Shown piece after piece: positions 27,470 through 36,689 of a DNA stretch of 64,000 nt; position 1 is the stretch's first letter; every line of letters starts with the position of its first letter. Made by a program: the position numbers and the translations under genes. Source of the stretch: Heyndrickxia sporothermodurans (GTDB lineage: Bacteria > Bacillota > Bacilli > Bacillales > Bacillaceae_C); the NCBI GenBank assembly GCA_016756695.1, contig CP066701.1, positions 2,872,001-2,936,000 of the forward strand. The letters run 5' to 3'. Under the pieces are notes generated by a model that saw nothing but the letters and a program-made list of their open reading frames with translations, made no database searches and was not told where the DNA came from.

Positions 27470-28585
27470 ATGACAGCAACAAAAGGTCTTGAAGGTATTG
27501 TAGCAACTACGTCATCAATAAGTTCAATCATCGAATGTAGGATACAATATTGATGATTTAGCGGAAAATGCTAGCTTCGAGGAAGTAATCTACTTACTAT
27601 GGCATCTTAAATTACCAAACAAAAAGGAATTAGATGAATTAAAACAACAATTAGCAGACAATATGGAATTACCTAAAGAAGTGTTGGAAAGCTTTAAAAC
27701 GTATCCTATTAATCAAGTTCATCCAATGGGTGCATTACGGACAGCTGTATCAGCACTTGGTTTATACGACGAAGAAGCAGATGTGATGGAAGAAGCAGCA
27801 AATTATCGTAAAGCAATCCGTTTACAAGCAAAAATGCCTGCTATTGTAGCTGCATTTTCACGTGTACGTAAAGGACTAGAACCAGTTGCACCACGAAAAG
27901 ACTTAGGTTTTGCTGCTAACTTCCTTTATATGTTAACCGGCGAAGAACCTGAAGCTATTGCTGTTGAAGCGTTTAACAAAGCACTAGTATTGCATGCGGA
28001 TCATGAGCTTAATGCATCTACATTCACTGCACGTGTTTGTGTTGCAACCCTTTCGGATGTTTATTCCGGTGTAACAGCAGCAATCGGAGCTTTAAAAGGA
28101 CCTTTACACGGTGGAGCAAATGAACAAGTTATGAAAATGTTAACTGAAATTGGTTCAGTTGATAATGTTGATGCTTATATCCATGAAAAACTTGCTAATA
28201 AAGAGAAAATCATGGGATTCGGTCATCGCGTATATCGTAAAGGGGATCCTCGTGCGAAACACTTAAAAGCAATGTCTGAAAAATTAACAAAACTTACCGG
28301 TGAACCACAATACTATGAAATGTCTACAAAGATTGAAGATATTGTAACATCGGAAAAAGCACTGCCACCAAATGTTGACCACCAAATGTTGATTTTTACT
28401 CTGCATCTGTATACCATAGTTTAGGTATTGATCATGATCTATTTACACCAATATTCGCAGTAAGTCGTGTTTCCGGATGGTTGGCACATATACTTGAACA
28501 ATATTCAAACAATCGCTTAATCCGTCCTCGTGCTGAATACACTGGCCCGGGAATGCAAACTTACGTGCCAATTGAAAATCGTTAA
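27470..28585 (+). pseudogene. citZ: Citrate synthase gene disrupted by two 14-base indels
   Basis: Start ATG 27470 (behind AAAGGAGAG) and stop TAA 28583-28585 are in the same frame and 372 codons apart, the normal size. The frame breaks after residue 21 (SSII): the family's DDTLTY block is missing as a 14-base deletion near 27534, and translation stops at 27548. Codons from about 27537 to 28378 are in another frame and encode a normal citrate synthase body (HELNAST, GPLHGGANE, FGHRVYRKGDPRAKHL). An exact tandem 14-mer, CCACCAAATGTTGA at 28365-28378 and 28379-28392, then shifts the frame back for the [13 protein letters not shown] tail. No usable start codon restores the middle frame before ATG 27663. 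As written, no full-length enzyme can be made; it could also be an assembly error. Confidence 0.9.
28365..28392 (+). repeat. 14-bp exact tandem duplication inside citZ
   Basis: Two adjacent identical copies of CCACCAAATGTTGA. Removing either copy restores the conserved [16 protein letters not shown] reading into the citrate synthase C-terminus. Confidence 0.97.
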
Positions 28586-28669
28586 TTAAAGATATTTACA
28601 AATGCGAAAAAAATTGTTCTAATAAATGATGTAGTTTGTGCGCTTTTAATTCGAACTGGAGGGAAAGAA

Positions 28670-29938
28670 ATGTCACAAGGTGAAAAAATTACAGTAGAAA
28701 ATGGCGTTTTAAAAACACCAAACAATCCAATTATCCCATTTATTGAAGGGGATGGAACAGGTCCTGATATTTGGGCAGCTTCTCAAAGAGTTCTTGATGC
28801 AGCTGTTGAGAAAGCGTATAAAGGTGAACGTAAAATTGAATGGAAAGAAGTATATGCTGGGGAAAAAGCATTTAACAAAACTGGCGAATGGCTTCCATCT
28901 GAAACTTTAGATGTTATCCGTGAATATTTAATTGCGATTAAAGGGCCTCTTACAACACCAGTTGGCGGCGGAATTCGTTCTTTAAATGTTGCTTTACGTC
29001 AAGAACTTGATCTTTTTGTATGCTTACGTCCTGTACGTTATTTCGACGGTGTACCATCTCCAGTAAAACGTCCTGAAGATACAAATATGGTAATCTTCCG
29101 TGAAAATACTGAAGATATTTATGCAGGTATTGAGTACAAAGAAGGTTCAGATGAAGTTAAGAAAGTAATTGACTTCCTTAAAAACGAAATGGGAGTAAAT
29201 AAAATTCGCTTCCCTGAAACATCAGGTATCGGTATTAAACCAGTTTCTAAAGAAGGAACAGAACGCCTTGTACGTGCTGCATTAAATTATGCAATTAAAG
29301 AAGGTCGTAAATCTTTAACACTTGTACATAAAGGCAATATCATGAAATTCACTGAAGGTGCCTTTAAAAACTGGGGTTATGAATTAGCTGAAAAAGAATT
29401 CGGTGATAAAGTATTCACTTGGGCACAATACGATAAAATTAAAGAAGAACAAGGCACAGAAGCTGCAAATAAAGCACAATCAGATGCTGAAGCCGCTGGT
29501 AAAATCATCGTAAAAGATTCGATTGCTGATATTTTCTTACAACAAATTTTAACACGTCCACGTGAATTTGATGTAGTTGCTACAATGAACTTAAACGGTG
29601 ATTATATATCTGATGCGTTAGCTGCACAAGTTGGCGGTATCGGTATTGCACCTGGAGCAAACATTAACTATGAAACAGGACATGCTATTTTCGAAGCAAC
29701 ACATGGTACAGCTCCTAAATATGCTGGTCTTGATAAAGTAAATCCTTCTTCTGTTATTCTTTCCGGGGTTCTTTTACTTGAGCACTTAGGTTGGAACGAA
29801 GCGGCTAACTTAATTACAAAGTCAATGGAAAAAACAATTGCATCTAAAGTTGTAACATATGACTTTGCCCGTTTAATGGATGGTGCTACAGAAGTGAAAT
29901 GTTCTGAATTTGGAACTGAATTAATTAAAAATATGTAA
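28670..29938 (+). CDS. icd: Isocitrate dehydrogenase (NADP)
   Basis: A 422-residue decarboxylating isocitrate dehydrogenase making 2-oxoglutarate and NADPH. The substrate-binding segment [23 protein letters not shown] contains the serine regulated by phosphorylation in enterics; YAGIEY and the NADP-binding HGTAPKYAG (near residue 346) are present. Length matches B. subtilis Icd. A GGAGGG site precedes the ATG. Second gene of the citZ-icd-mdh cluster, 84 bp after citZ with no terminator between. Unlike citZ it is fully intact. Confidence 0.97.
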   Translation: MSQGEKITVENGVLKTPNNPIIPFIEGDGTGPDIWAASQRVLDAAVEKAYKGERKIEWKEVYAGEKAFNKTGEWLPSETLDVIREYLIAIKGPLTTPVGGGIRSLNVALRQELDLFVCLRPVRYFDGVPSPVKRPEDTNMVIFRENTEDIYAGIEYKEGSDEVKKVIDFLKNEMGVNKIRFPETSGIGIKPVSKEGTERLVRAALNYAIKEGRKSLTLVHKGNIMKFTEGAFKNWGYELAEKEFGDKVFTWAQYDKIKEEQGTEAANKAQSDAEAAGKIIVKDSIADIFLQQILTRPREFDVVATMNLNGDYISDALAAQVGGIGIAPGANINYETGHAIFEATHGTAPKYAGLDKVNPSSVILSGVLLLEHLGWNEAANLITKSMEKTIASKVVTYDFARLMDGATEVKCSEFGTELIKNM

Positions 29939-29969
29939 AGCTAATAACACAGCCTGACAACAGGCAGAT

Positions 29970-30016
29970 AAAATTGCCGGCTGATAGATTGTATTCTTTC
30001 ACCGGCAATTTTTTTA
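29970..30016 (+). terminator. Terminator-like hairpin between icd and mdh
   Basis: Perfect 11-bp stem AAAATTGCCGG with CCGGCAATTTT, 21-base loop and a T7 tract. It would reduce mdh transcription relative to icd or require an mdh promoter. Confidence 0.75.
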
Positions 30017-30061
30017 GGTGCTAAAGTCTTCATTATATAATATCTAGAGGGGGACATAACA

Positions 30062-31000
30062 ATGGCAATGAACAGAAAAAAGATCTCAGTAATCGGCGGT
30101 GGTTTCACAGGAGCTACTACAGCATTTTTGTTAGCACAAAAAGAACTTGGTGATGTAGTACTTGTTGATATCCCGCAAGCAGAAAATCCAACAAAAGGGA
30201 AAGCACTTGATATGCTTGAGGCAGGGCCGGTTCAAGGATTTGATGCAAATGTTATTGGTACTTCTAATTATGAGGATACAAAAGATTCTGATGTTGTTGT
30301 TATAACCGCTGGTATTGCCCGTAAACCAGGCATGAGCCGGGATGATTTAGTGCAAACAAACCAAAAGGTAATGAAAAGTGTTACGCAAGAAATAGTTAAA
30401 TATTCTCCTAACTGCTATATCATTGTTTTAACTAATCCGGTTGATGCCATGACATATACAGTATTTAAAGAATCCGGTTTTCCTAAAAACCGTGTAATTG
30501 GTCAATCAGGTGTTCTTGATACTGCCCGTTTCCGTACCTTTGTAGCCCAAGAACTTAACATTTCAGTTAAAGATGTAACCGGTTTCGTTTTAGGTGGACA
30601 TGGAGATGATATGGTTCCTCTAGTACGTTACTCATATGCGGGAGGAATTCCTTTAGAAACTTTGATTCCAAAAGATCGTCTTGATGCAATTGTTGAACGG
30701 ACACGTAAGGGTGGAGGAGAAATTGTAAATTTATTAGGTAACGGGAGCGCTTATTATGCCCCTGCTGCTTCATTAGTTGAAATGGTCGAAGCCCTAGTGA
30801 AAGATCAACGCCGTGTTCTCCCTTCTATTGCTTATTTAGAAGGTGAATATGGATACGAAGGAATTTACCTTGGTGTGCCTACAGTACTAGGTGGAAATGG
30901 AATTGAAAAAATCATTGAATTGGACCTAACTATAGAAGAAAAAGCTGCATTAGATAAGTCTGTTGAATCTGTACAAAATGTAATGAAAGTTTTAGCATAA
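30062..31000 (+). CDS. mdh: Malate dehydrogenase
   Basis: A 312-residue NAD-dependent malate dehydrogenase of the LDH-like type. The Rossmann loop GGGFTGAT (about 12-19), the acidic residue of LVDIPQ for NAD preference, substrate arginines in [13 protein letters not shown] and the catalytic His in [13 protein letters not shown] are all seen. A GAGGGGG site precedes the ATG. Last gene of the citZ-icd-mdh cluster; a terminator follows and phoPR, which follows mdh in B. subtilis, is absent. Confidence 0.97.
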   Translation: MAMNRKKISVIGGGFTGATTAFLLAQKELGDVVLVDIPQAENPTKGKALDMLEAGPVQGFDANVIGTSNYEDTKDSDVVVITAGIARKPGMSRDDLVQTNQKVMKSVTQEIVKYSPNCYIIVLTNPVDAMTYTVFKESGFPKNRVIGQSGVLDTARFRTFVAQELNISVKDVTGFVLGGHGDDMVPLVRYSYAGGIPLETLIPKDRLDAIVERTRKGGGEIVNLLGNGSAYYAPAASLVEMVEALVKDQRRVLPSIAYLEGEYGYEGIYLGVPTVLGGNGIEKIIELDLTIEEKAALDKSVESVQNVMKVLA

Positions 31001-31005
31001 TTGCT

Positions 31006-31047
31006 ATTAGGTCAAACCACACTTTTGGTTTTGACCTAATTTTTTTG
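31006..31047 (+). terminator. Terminator of mdh
   Basis: Stem ATTAGGTCAAA-CC / GG-TTTTGACCTAAT with a loop of about 8 bases and a T7 tract. Confidence 0.85.
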
Positions 31048-31119
31048 TGCAACAAAATAAAGCGTGCTATGATAGGAGTATGTCTTGCAACTGGTTACGA
31101 AAAAAGGGGAGTGCTGTGG

Positions 31120-31596
31120 ATGCTGTTAGGGAAAAAGCGAAAACTTGGGAGAAAAATCGAGCAAATATCTGTAGGGGAAAAACTAATATTAACCGAAAAT
31201 ATTGAAGATAAAGATTTACTTTTATATTTAGGATTAACGAACGATGCCAATCCACTTTACATTCAACACGACTATGCCACACAAACACCATATGAAAAAC
31301 CGATCGTACCTACAATTATGTTAACAGGTATTATCACATCCGCTATTTCTAAATATTTACCCGGACCGGGATCACATATAATAAAACAACAGCTGAATTT
31401 CCAAAAACCAGTCTATCACTATACATCAATTCAATTTCTATTCGAAGTCATTGCGGTAAATCATGAGCAGCATACGATAGATGTTTTTGTTGAAGCAAAA
31501 AATGAATCCAATGAAACAGTTATTAGTGGAAATATCACAGTTTGTCCGCCACATCGAATGGAAATGTTAAATGAAAAAGTATTAGATAATTTTTAA
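31120..31596 (+). CDS. MaoC-like (R)-hydratase family protein
   Basis: A 158-residue hotdog-fold protein related to MaoC/PhaJ enoyl-CoA hydratases. The segment LTNDANPLYIQHDYA resembles the catalytic Asp-His loop (D-x4-H) of R-hydratases, and KPIVPTIMLTGIITSAISKYLPGPGS matches the conserved substrate-tunnel region. It could act on 3-hydroxyacyl-CoA, but substrate is not established. Start ATG 31120 behind AAGGGGAG; earlier in-frame codons lack a ribosome site. It occupies the place between mdh and polA where phoP-phoR usually lies, and has its own terminator. Confidence 0.75.
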   Translation: MLLGKKRKLGRKIEQISVGEKLILTENIEDKDLLLYLGLTNDANPLYIQHDYATQTPYEKPIVPTIMLTGIITSAISKYLPGPGSHIIKQQLNFQKPVYHYTSIQFLFEVIAVNHEQHTIDVFVEAKNESNETVISGNITVCPPHRMEMLNEKVLDNF

Positions 31597-31627
31597 AATG
31601 GTCAGCCATGCTGGCCATTTTCCTTTT
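31595..31627 (+). terminator. Terminator of the MaoC-like gene
   Basis: Perfect 12-bp stem AAAATGGTCAGC with GCTGGCCATTTT (one G-T pair) and a short loop, followed by a T-rich stretch. Confidence 0.8.
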
Positions 31628-31698
31628 ATGAAGTGTACATGCTAAAATGATAAAAGGCAGATATACGAAAAATGCGTATGATTTGGGAGGGAAGATGA

Positions 31699-34332
31699 TT
31701 GAGTAACAAATTAATTTTAATTGATGGAAACAGCATTGCTTATCGTGCCTTTTTTGCTTTACCGCTATTGAATAATGAAAAAGGCATACATACGAATGCA
31801 ATTTACGGATTTACAACAATGCTTATGAAAATTTTAAATGAAGAAAAACCGACTCATATTTTAGTAGCTTTTGATGCTGGAAAAACGACATTTCGCCATA
31901 AAACATTTAAAGAATACAAAGGCACTAGACAAAAAACACCACCGGAGCTTTCTGAACAATTCCCTTTTATTCGTGAACTATTAGATGCCTATGGTATTCA
32001 ACGCTATGAGCTTGCTAATTATGAGGCCGACGATATTATTGGTACACTATCTCTTAAAGCTGAAAAAGAAGGCTTTGAAGTAAAGGTGATTTCGGGAGAC
32101 AAAGACTTAACACAACTTAGTTCAAAGGAAACAACGGTCTGTATTACAAAAAAAGGCATAACAGATATCGAAGAATATACACCCGAACATATCAATGAAA
32201 AATACGGATTAACTCCGGAACAAATTATCGATATGAAAGGTTTAATGGGAGATGCTTCAGACAATATTCCCGGAGTACCGGGAATTGGTGAAAAAACAGC
32301 GATAAAGCTATTAAAAGAATTTAACACACTCGAGAATCTATTAGAATCGATCGAACATGTAAGTGGAAAAAAATTAAAAGAAAAGCTTGAGGAATATAAA
32401 GAACAAGCGATAATGAGTAAACAACTTGCAACAATTACGCGTGAAGCACCAATTACGATTGAACTTAATGAAACTAAATATAAAAATGAAAATGATGAAA
32501 AGCTCATTTCCCTATTTAAGGAGCTAGGATTTAATTCTCTTATTGATAAGCTCGATGTGAAGACTTCTCTTGAGCAAGAAGAAAAAATGAAAGATCTTCC
32601 TTACGAAATCGTTGAAAATATAACGGAAGAACTTTTCACTTCGGAATCATCACTCTATGTAGAAATTTTAGAAGATAACTATCATACGGGCGAAATTATT
32701 GGATTTGGGATGAGTAATCAAAATGGAACCTACTTTTTCCCTGCAGATGAAGCACTGAAATCACCCCTTTTTAAAAACTGGGCTGAGGATGAAACAAAGA
32801 AAAAATTTGTATATGACGGAAAAGCTGCGATTGTTTCTTTAAGACGGTTCGGAATTGATTTAAAAGGGATCGATTTTGATTTATTAATTGCTTCATATTT
32901 ATTAAATCCTTCAGAAAATGTGGATGATTTTGCATCTGTAGCGAAACGGCATGGATTTACAGATATTCAAAGTGATGAACAGGTATACGGAAAAGGGGTC
33001 AAACAAAAAGTACCGGAGAAAAAGGTTCTTGCTGAACATGTGGCAAGAAAGGCAGTAGGAATATCATCCGTTGTTGACCATTGCTTAAAAGATTTAGAAG
33101 AAAACAATCAATTACAACTCTTCGAAGAACTAGAATTACCACTTTCATTTATTTTAGCAACAATGGAATCTACGGGAATAAAAGTAGATGTTCAACGGCT
33201 TAAAGAAATGGGTGAAGAAATACTCGGAAGATTACAAACGATTGAGGCAAAAATCTTTGATTTAGCGGGTGAAATGTTCAATATTAATTCACCAAAACAA
33301 TTAGGCATTATTTTGTTTGAAAAACTTGAGCTACCTGTGATCAAAAAAACAAAAACTGGCTACTCAACTTCAGCGGATGTATTAGAAAAGCTTGAATCGA
33401 AACATGAAATCGTTCGAGAAATTCTTCATTATCGACAATTAGGCAAACTACAGTCGACTTATATTGAAGGATTACTTAAAGTAGTTCATTCAGATAATAG
33501 CAGAATCCACACAAGATTCAATCAAGTGCTTGCGCAAACAGGACGATTAAGTTCCGTAGACCCTAACTTGCAGAATATACCTATTCGGTTAGAGGAAGGG
33601 CGTAAATTACGACAAGCATTCATTCCTACTGAAAAAGATTGGTTGATTTTTTCAGCTGATTATTCACAAGTTGAATTACGAGTCCTTGCCCATATTGCAG
33701 GTGATGAAAAATTAATTGCTGCGTTTAATGAAAATATGGACATTCACACGAAAACAGCGATGGACGTTTTCCATGTAGATAAAGATGATGTAACAGATAA
33801 TATGCGCAGACAAGCAAAAGCGGTAAATTTCGGGATTGTTTATGGAATAAGTGATTACGGGTTATCGCAAAATTTAGGAATAACAAGAAAAGAAGCGGCT
33901 AGCTTTATTGAGCGGTATTTTGCAAGCTATCCGGGTGTCAAAGAATATATGAATGATATTGTTCAAGATGCGAAAGAAAAGGGATATGTTTCAACAATCC
34001 TAAAGAGGAGACGTTATATTCCTGAAATAACAAGTCGGAATTTTAATATTCGCAGCTTTGCTGAAAGAACAGCTATGAACACACCGATCCAAGGAAGTGC
34101 TGCAGATATCATTAAGAAAGCAATGATTGATATGGCAGCCCGATTAAAAGAGGAAAAACTGCAAACAAGATTGTTATTACAAGTGCATGATGAATTAATA
34201 TTCGAAGCACCAAGCGACGAAATTGAAATATTGAAGAAAATCGTTCCCGAAGTAATGGAAAATGCAGTGGATTTAGTTGTTCCTCTTAAGGTTGACTATG
34301 CATTTGGTCCAACTTGGTTTGATGCGAAATAA
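31699..34332 (+). CDS. polA: DNA polymerase I
   Basis: An 877-residue A-family polymerase for repair and Okazaki-fragment maturation. The 5' nuclease domain (about 1-290) contains YEADDIIGTL and MGDASDNIPGVPGIGEKTA. The middle exonuclease-like domain (about 300-470) lacks the acidic catalytic residues, as in other Bacillus enzymes. The polymerase domain shows motif A SADYSQVELR (Asp about 654), the O-helix RRQAKAVNFGIVYG and motif C VHDELIFE (Asp about 831). Start TTG behind GGGAGG. Followed at 31 bp by mutM, a conserved repair pair. Confidence 0.97.
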   Translation: MSNKLILIDGNSIAYRAFFALPLLNNEKGIHTNAIYGFTTMLMKILNEEKPTHILVAFDAGKTTFRHKTFKEYKGTRQKTPPELSEQFPFIRELLDAYGIQRYELANYEADDIIGTLSLKAEKEGFEVKVISGDKDLTQLSSKETTVCITKKGITDIEEYTPEHINEKYGLTPEQIIDMKGLMGDASDNIPGVPGIGEKTAIKLLKEFNTLENLLESIEHVSGKKLKEKLEEYKEQAIMSKQLATITREAPITIELNETKYKNENDEKLISLFKELGFNSLIDKLDVKTSLEQEEKMKDLPYEIVENITEELFTSESSLYVEILEDNYHTGEIIGFGMSNQNGTYFFPADEALKSPLFKNWAEDETKKKFVYDGKAAIVSLRRFGIDLKGIDFDLLIASYLLNPSENVDDFASVAKRHGFTDIQSDEQVYGKGVKQKVPEKKVLAEHVARKAVGISSVVDHCLKDLEENNQLQLFEELELPLSFILATMESTGIKVDVQRLKEMGEEILGRLQTIEAKIFDLAGEMFNINSPKQLGIILFEKLELPVIKKTKTGYSTSADVLEKLESKHEIVREILHYRQLGKLQSTYIEGLLKVVHSDNSRIHTRFNQVLAQTGRLSSVDPNLQNIPIRLEEGRKLRQAFIPTEKDWLIFSADYSQVELRVLAHIAGDEKLIAAFNENMDIHTKTAMDVFHVDKDDVTDNMRRQAKAVNFGIVYGISDYGLSQNLGITRKEAASFIERYFASYPGVKEYMNDIVQDAKEKGYVSTILKRRRYIPEITSRNFNIRSFAERTAMNTPIQGSAADIIKKAMIDMAARLKEEKLQTRLLLQVHDELIFEAPSDEIEILKKIVPEVMENAVDLVVPLKVDYAFGPTWFDAK

Positions 34333-34363
34333 CAGATTGAAAGTAATAAAGAGGTGTTAATTA

Positions 34364-35197
34364 GTGCCTGAATTACCAGAGGTTGAAACGATTCGTAGAA
34401 CATTACAAGAGCTTGTTGTTGGAAAAACAATTAAAAACGTATCCGTATTTTGGCCGAAAATAATAAAAAAGCCAGTTGAAATTGAACAATTTACGGATGC
34501 TTTACAAGGGGAAACATTTACAGATATAAATAGAAGAGGGAAGTTCTTAATTATTAACACAAACACATATGCTCTTGTCTCACATCTTCGGATGGAAGGA
34601 AAGTATGGACTATTTAGCAAAGAGGAAACGATCGATAAACATACACATGTCATCTTTCATTTTACGGATGGGACTGAACTACGCTATCGGGATGTTCGTA
34701 AATTTGGGACGATGCATTTATTTCTTAAAGGCGAGGAAAATAATCAACTTCCACTGTTACAATTAGGACCTGAACCATTTTCATCTGATTTTACAAAAAA
34801 GTATTTGCAAGACAAGCTGCGAAAAACAGAACGAAAAATAAAACCTGCACTTTTGGATCAAACGGTTGTAACTGGTTTAGGAAATATTTACGTTGATGAG
34901 GCATTATTTCGTGCCCAAATTCATCCTGACAGAAAAGCTAATACATTAACTGGTAGAGAAATAACACTTCTCCACCGGGAAATCATTGAAACACTGTCTG
35001 AAGCAGTAGAAAAAGGTGGAAGTACGATTCGTTCATATGTAAATTCACAAGGTCAAATTGGTATGTTTCAATTAGAATTACTTGCATATGGGCGAAAAGG
35101 TGAACCTTGTAAACGATGTGGAACACCAATTGAAAAAACCGTGACAGGGGGCAGAGGAACACATTTTTGCCCAAAATGTCAAAAAATAAAGCAATAA
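34364..35197 (+). CDS. mutM: Formamidopyrimidine-DNA glycosylase (Fpg)
   Basis: A 277-residue bifunctional glycosylase/AP lyase that removes 8-oxoguanine and formamidopyrimidines. The mature N-terminal PELPEVET holds the catalytic proline and glutamate. The helix-two-turn-helix region carries LGNIYVDEALF, and the C-terminal zinc finger has CKRCGTPI and FCPKCQ. Start GTG behind AGAGGTG. Downstream of polA in one probable operon that continues toward ytaF and coaE. Confidence 0.97.
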   Translation: MPELPEVETIRRTLQELVVGKTIKNVSVFWPKIIKKPVEIEQFTDALQGETFTDINRRGKFLIINTNTYALVSHLRMEGKYGLFSKEETIDKHTHVIFHFTDGTELRYRDVRKFGTMHLFLKGEENNQLPLLQLGPEPFSSDFTKKYLQDKLRKTERKIKPALLDQTVVTGLGNIYVDEALFRAQIHPDRKANTLTGREITLLHREIIETLSEAVEKGGSTIRSYVNSQGQIGMFQLELLAYGRKGEPCKRCGTPIEKTVTGGRGTHFCPKCQKIKQ

Positions 35198-35214
35198 ACA
35201 TTTTAACATTTGAT

Positions 35215-35264
35215 AAGCTCCTTCCATATATTATAGGTAGTGATGTGAGAACAGGAAGGAGCTT
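35215..35264 (+). promoter_or_regulatory. RBS-masking hairpin upstream of ytaF
   Basis: AAGCTCCTTCC (35215-35225) is the exact reverse complement of GGAAGGAGCTT (35254-35264). The right arm contains the ytaF ribosome site 5-10 bases before the ATG. No T-run follows, so it is not a terminator. Messages entering from mutM would fold the site away. A possible promoter (TTGATA 35210, TATAGG 35232) would start inside the loop and yield an open message. Confidence 0.55.
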
Positions 35265-35268
35265 TCTT

Positions 35269-35901
35269 ATGGGCTTTCAGTTATCACTCTTAATGTTAGC
35301 TTTTGCAGTTAGTCTAGATAATTTTAGTGCTGGTTTTACTTATGGATTAAGGAAAATGAAAATTCCAATAAAGTCGGTAATTATTATTGGGATATGTTCA
35401 GGCTTTTCCCTTTTTATTGCCTGTTTGTTTGGGAATATTCTACAATCCTTTTTGGAACCAACTTTTGCCAATCGATTCGGTGGAGTAATCCTTATTTTGA
35501 TTGGTATTTGGGTGTTATACCAATTTTTTCGACAGGAAAAAGAAGAAAACGATACAAGCGAAAAAGTTGTATTAAACCTTGAAATTCGTTCCTTAGGGGT
35601 TGTCATTAATATCTTAAAAAAGCCCACATCGGCTGACTTTGATAACTCTGGAACAATCAATGGAATTGAAGCATTTATGCTTGGTGTTGCCCTTTCATTG
35701 GACGCTTTTGGAGCGGGAATAGGTGCGTCAATGCTTGGATATGTACCAATCCATTTAAGTATTTCTGTAGCAGTTATGAGTATTTTATTTGTTGCTGTTG
35801 GATTAAAATTAGGAAAAATGTTCTCTCATCTCAATTGGATGCAAAAAATTTCATTCTTACCCGGGATTTTACTTATATTAATCGGACTTTTTAAATTTTA
35901 G
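35269..35901 (+). CDS. ytaF: Sporulation membrane protein YtaF (MntP-like)
   Basis: A 210-residue membrane protein with about six hydrophobic segments in two halves; the repeated SLDNFSAGFTYG and SLDAFGAGIGAS motifs are the twofold repeat of the MntP/DUF204 family of putative manganese exporters. The YtaF branch is conserved in spore formers. The central loop holds the EF-hand-like DFDNSGTINGIEA, as in other YtaF proteins. Start ATG 35269 behind GGAAGGAG, which sits in a hairpin. Followed by coaE after 13 bp. Confidence 0.88.
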   Translation: MGFQLSLLMLAFAVSLDNFSAGFTYGLRKMKIPIKSVIIIGICSGFSLFIACLFGNILQSFLEPTFANRFGGVILILIGIWVLYQFFRQEKEENDTSEKVVLNLEIRSLGVVINILKKPTSADFDNSGTINGIEAFMLGVALSLDAFGAGIGASMLGYVPIHLSISVAVMSILFVAVGLKLGKMFSHLNWMQKISFLPGILLILIGLFKF

Positions 35902-35914
35902 TGAGGTAAAAGAT

Positions 35915-36517
35915 ATGGCAATGATTATAGGATTAACCGGTGGAATAGCGAGTGGAAAAAGCACAGTTTCAGCGATGCTTAAAGCTAAAGGATATACAAT
36001 AGTTGACGCGGATATAGCTGCTAGGGAAGTTGTCAATATTGGTGAAGATGCTTACTACGGTATTATTGAAGCATTTGGGAAGGAAATTCTTCTTGAAGAT
36101 GGCAATATTGATCGAAAAAAATTAGGATCTATCGTCTTTCATAATACAGAAAAGAGATTGCTTCTTAACAGTATCGTTCATCCTGCGGTAAGGAACTACA
36201 TGCAAAAGAAAAAAGCGGAGGCAATCGAAGCTGGAAAACAAACAATAATAATGGATATTCCTCTTCTGTTTGAAAGTAAACTTACTTATATGGTCGATAA
36301 AACGATTCTCGTTTTTGTCGATCCAAATATACAAAAAGAAAGGCTAATGAAACGAAATCATTTATCTGAAGAAGATGCAATAGCGAGAATTCGTTCACAA
36401 ATGCCATTGAAGGAGAAAATTCAATTATCGGATGCGGTAATTGATAATAATGAAACGTTGGAGGAAACGAAAAAACAATTAAATAAAATTATTAATGAAT
36501 GGGATATGCATCCTTAA
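35915..36517 (+). CDS. coaE: Dephospho-CoA kinase
   Basis: A 200-residue P-loop kinase phosphorylating the ribose 3'-OH of dephospho-CoA, the last step of CoA synthesis. The Walker A is GLTGGIASGKST (about residues 6-17); VDADIAAREVV and MDIPLLFES are the CoA-binding conserved parts, and RMKRNHLSEEDA-like lid residues appear near 145. An AGGTAAAAG site precedes the ATG. It ends the polA-mutM-ytaF-coaE cluster, followed by a terminator. Confidence 0.95.
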   Translation: MAMIIGLTGGIASGKSTVSAMLKAKGYTIVDADIAAREVVNIGEDAYYGIIEAFGKEILLEDGNIDRKKLGSIVFHNTEKRLLLNSIVHPAVRNYMQKKKAEAIEAGKQTIIMDIPLLFESKLTYMVDKTILVFVDPNIQKERLMKRNHLSEEDAIARIRSQMPLKEKIQLSDAVIDNNETLEETKKQLNKIINEWDMHP

Positions 36518-36539
36518 TAGGATGTCATAAACAAGACAC

Positions 36540-36575
36540 AAAAACACCGCTTTTTAATCAAAGTGGTGTTTTTTA
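36540..36575 (+). terminator. Terminator of coaE
   Basis: Stem AAAACACCGCTTT with AAAGTGGTGTTTT (one G-T pair), six-base loop, T-tract. Confidence 0.87.
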
Positions 36576-36606
36576 GTGTATTTTTTTTAATATCATCATA
36601 TTTATA

Positions 36607-36635
36607 CTTACATAATTCAATTAATGTGTTATACT
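36607..36635 (+). promoter_or_regulatory. gapB promoter with CcpN operator
   Basis: CTTACA (36607-36612), 17-base spacer and an extended -10 TGTTATACT (TATACT at 36630-36635). TGTGTTATACT at 36625-36635 matches the CcpN consensus TRTGHYATAYW at all 11 positions and overlaps the -10. CcpN represses gapB on glycolytic substrates in B. subtilis. Confidence 0.68.
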
Positions 36636-36689
36636 AATTTCAGAAAATGTTGTAATTGAGTATAACGTTAATATTGGAGGCTAGCATTG

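Noticed and set aside
27470-28585. Programmed ribosomal frameshifting as an explanation for citZ.
   Set aside because: Two separate shifts in opposite directions would be needed, no slippery sequence or stimulator is visible, and the normal family has a single frame.
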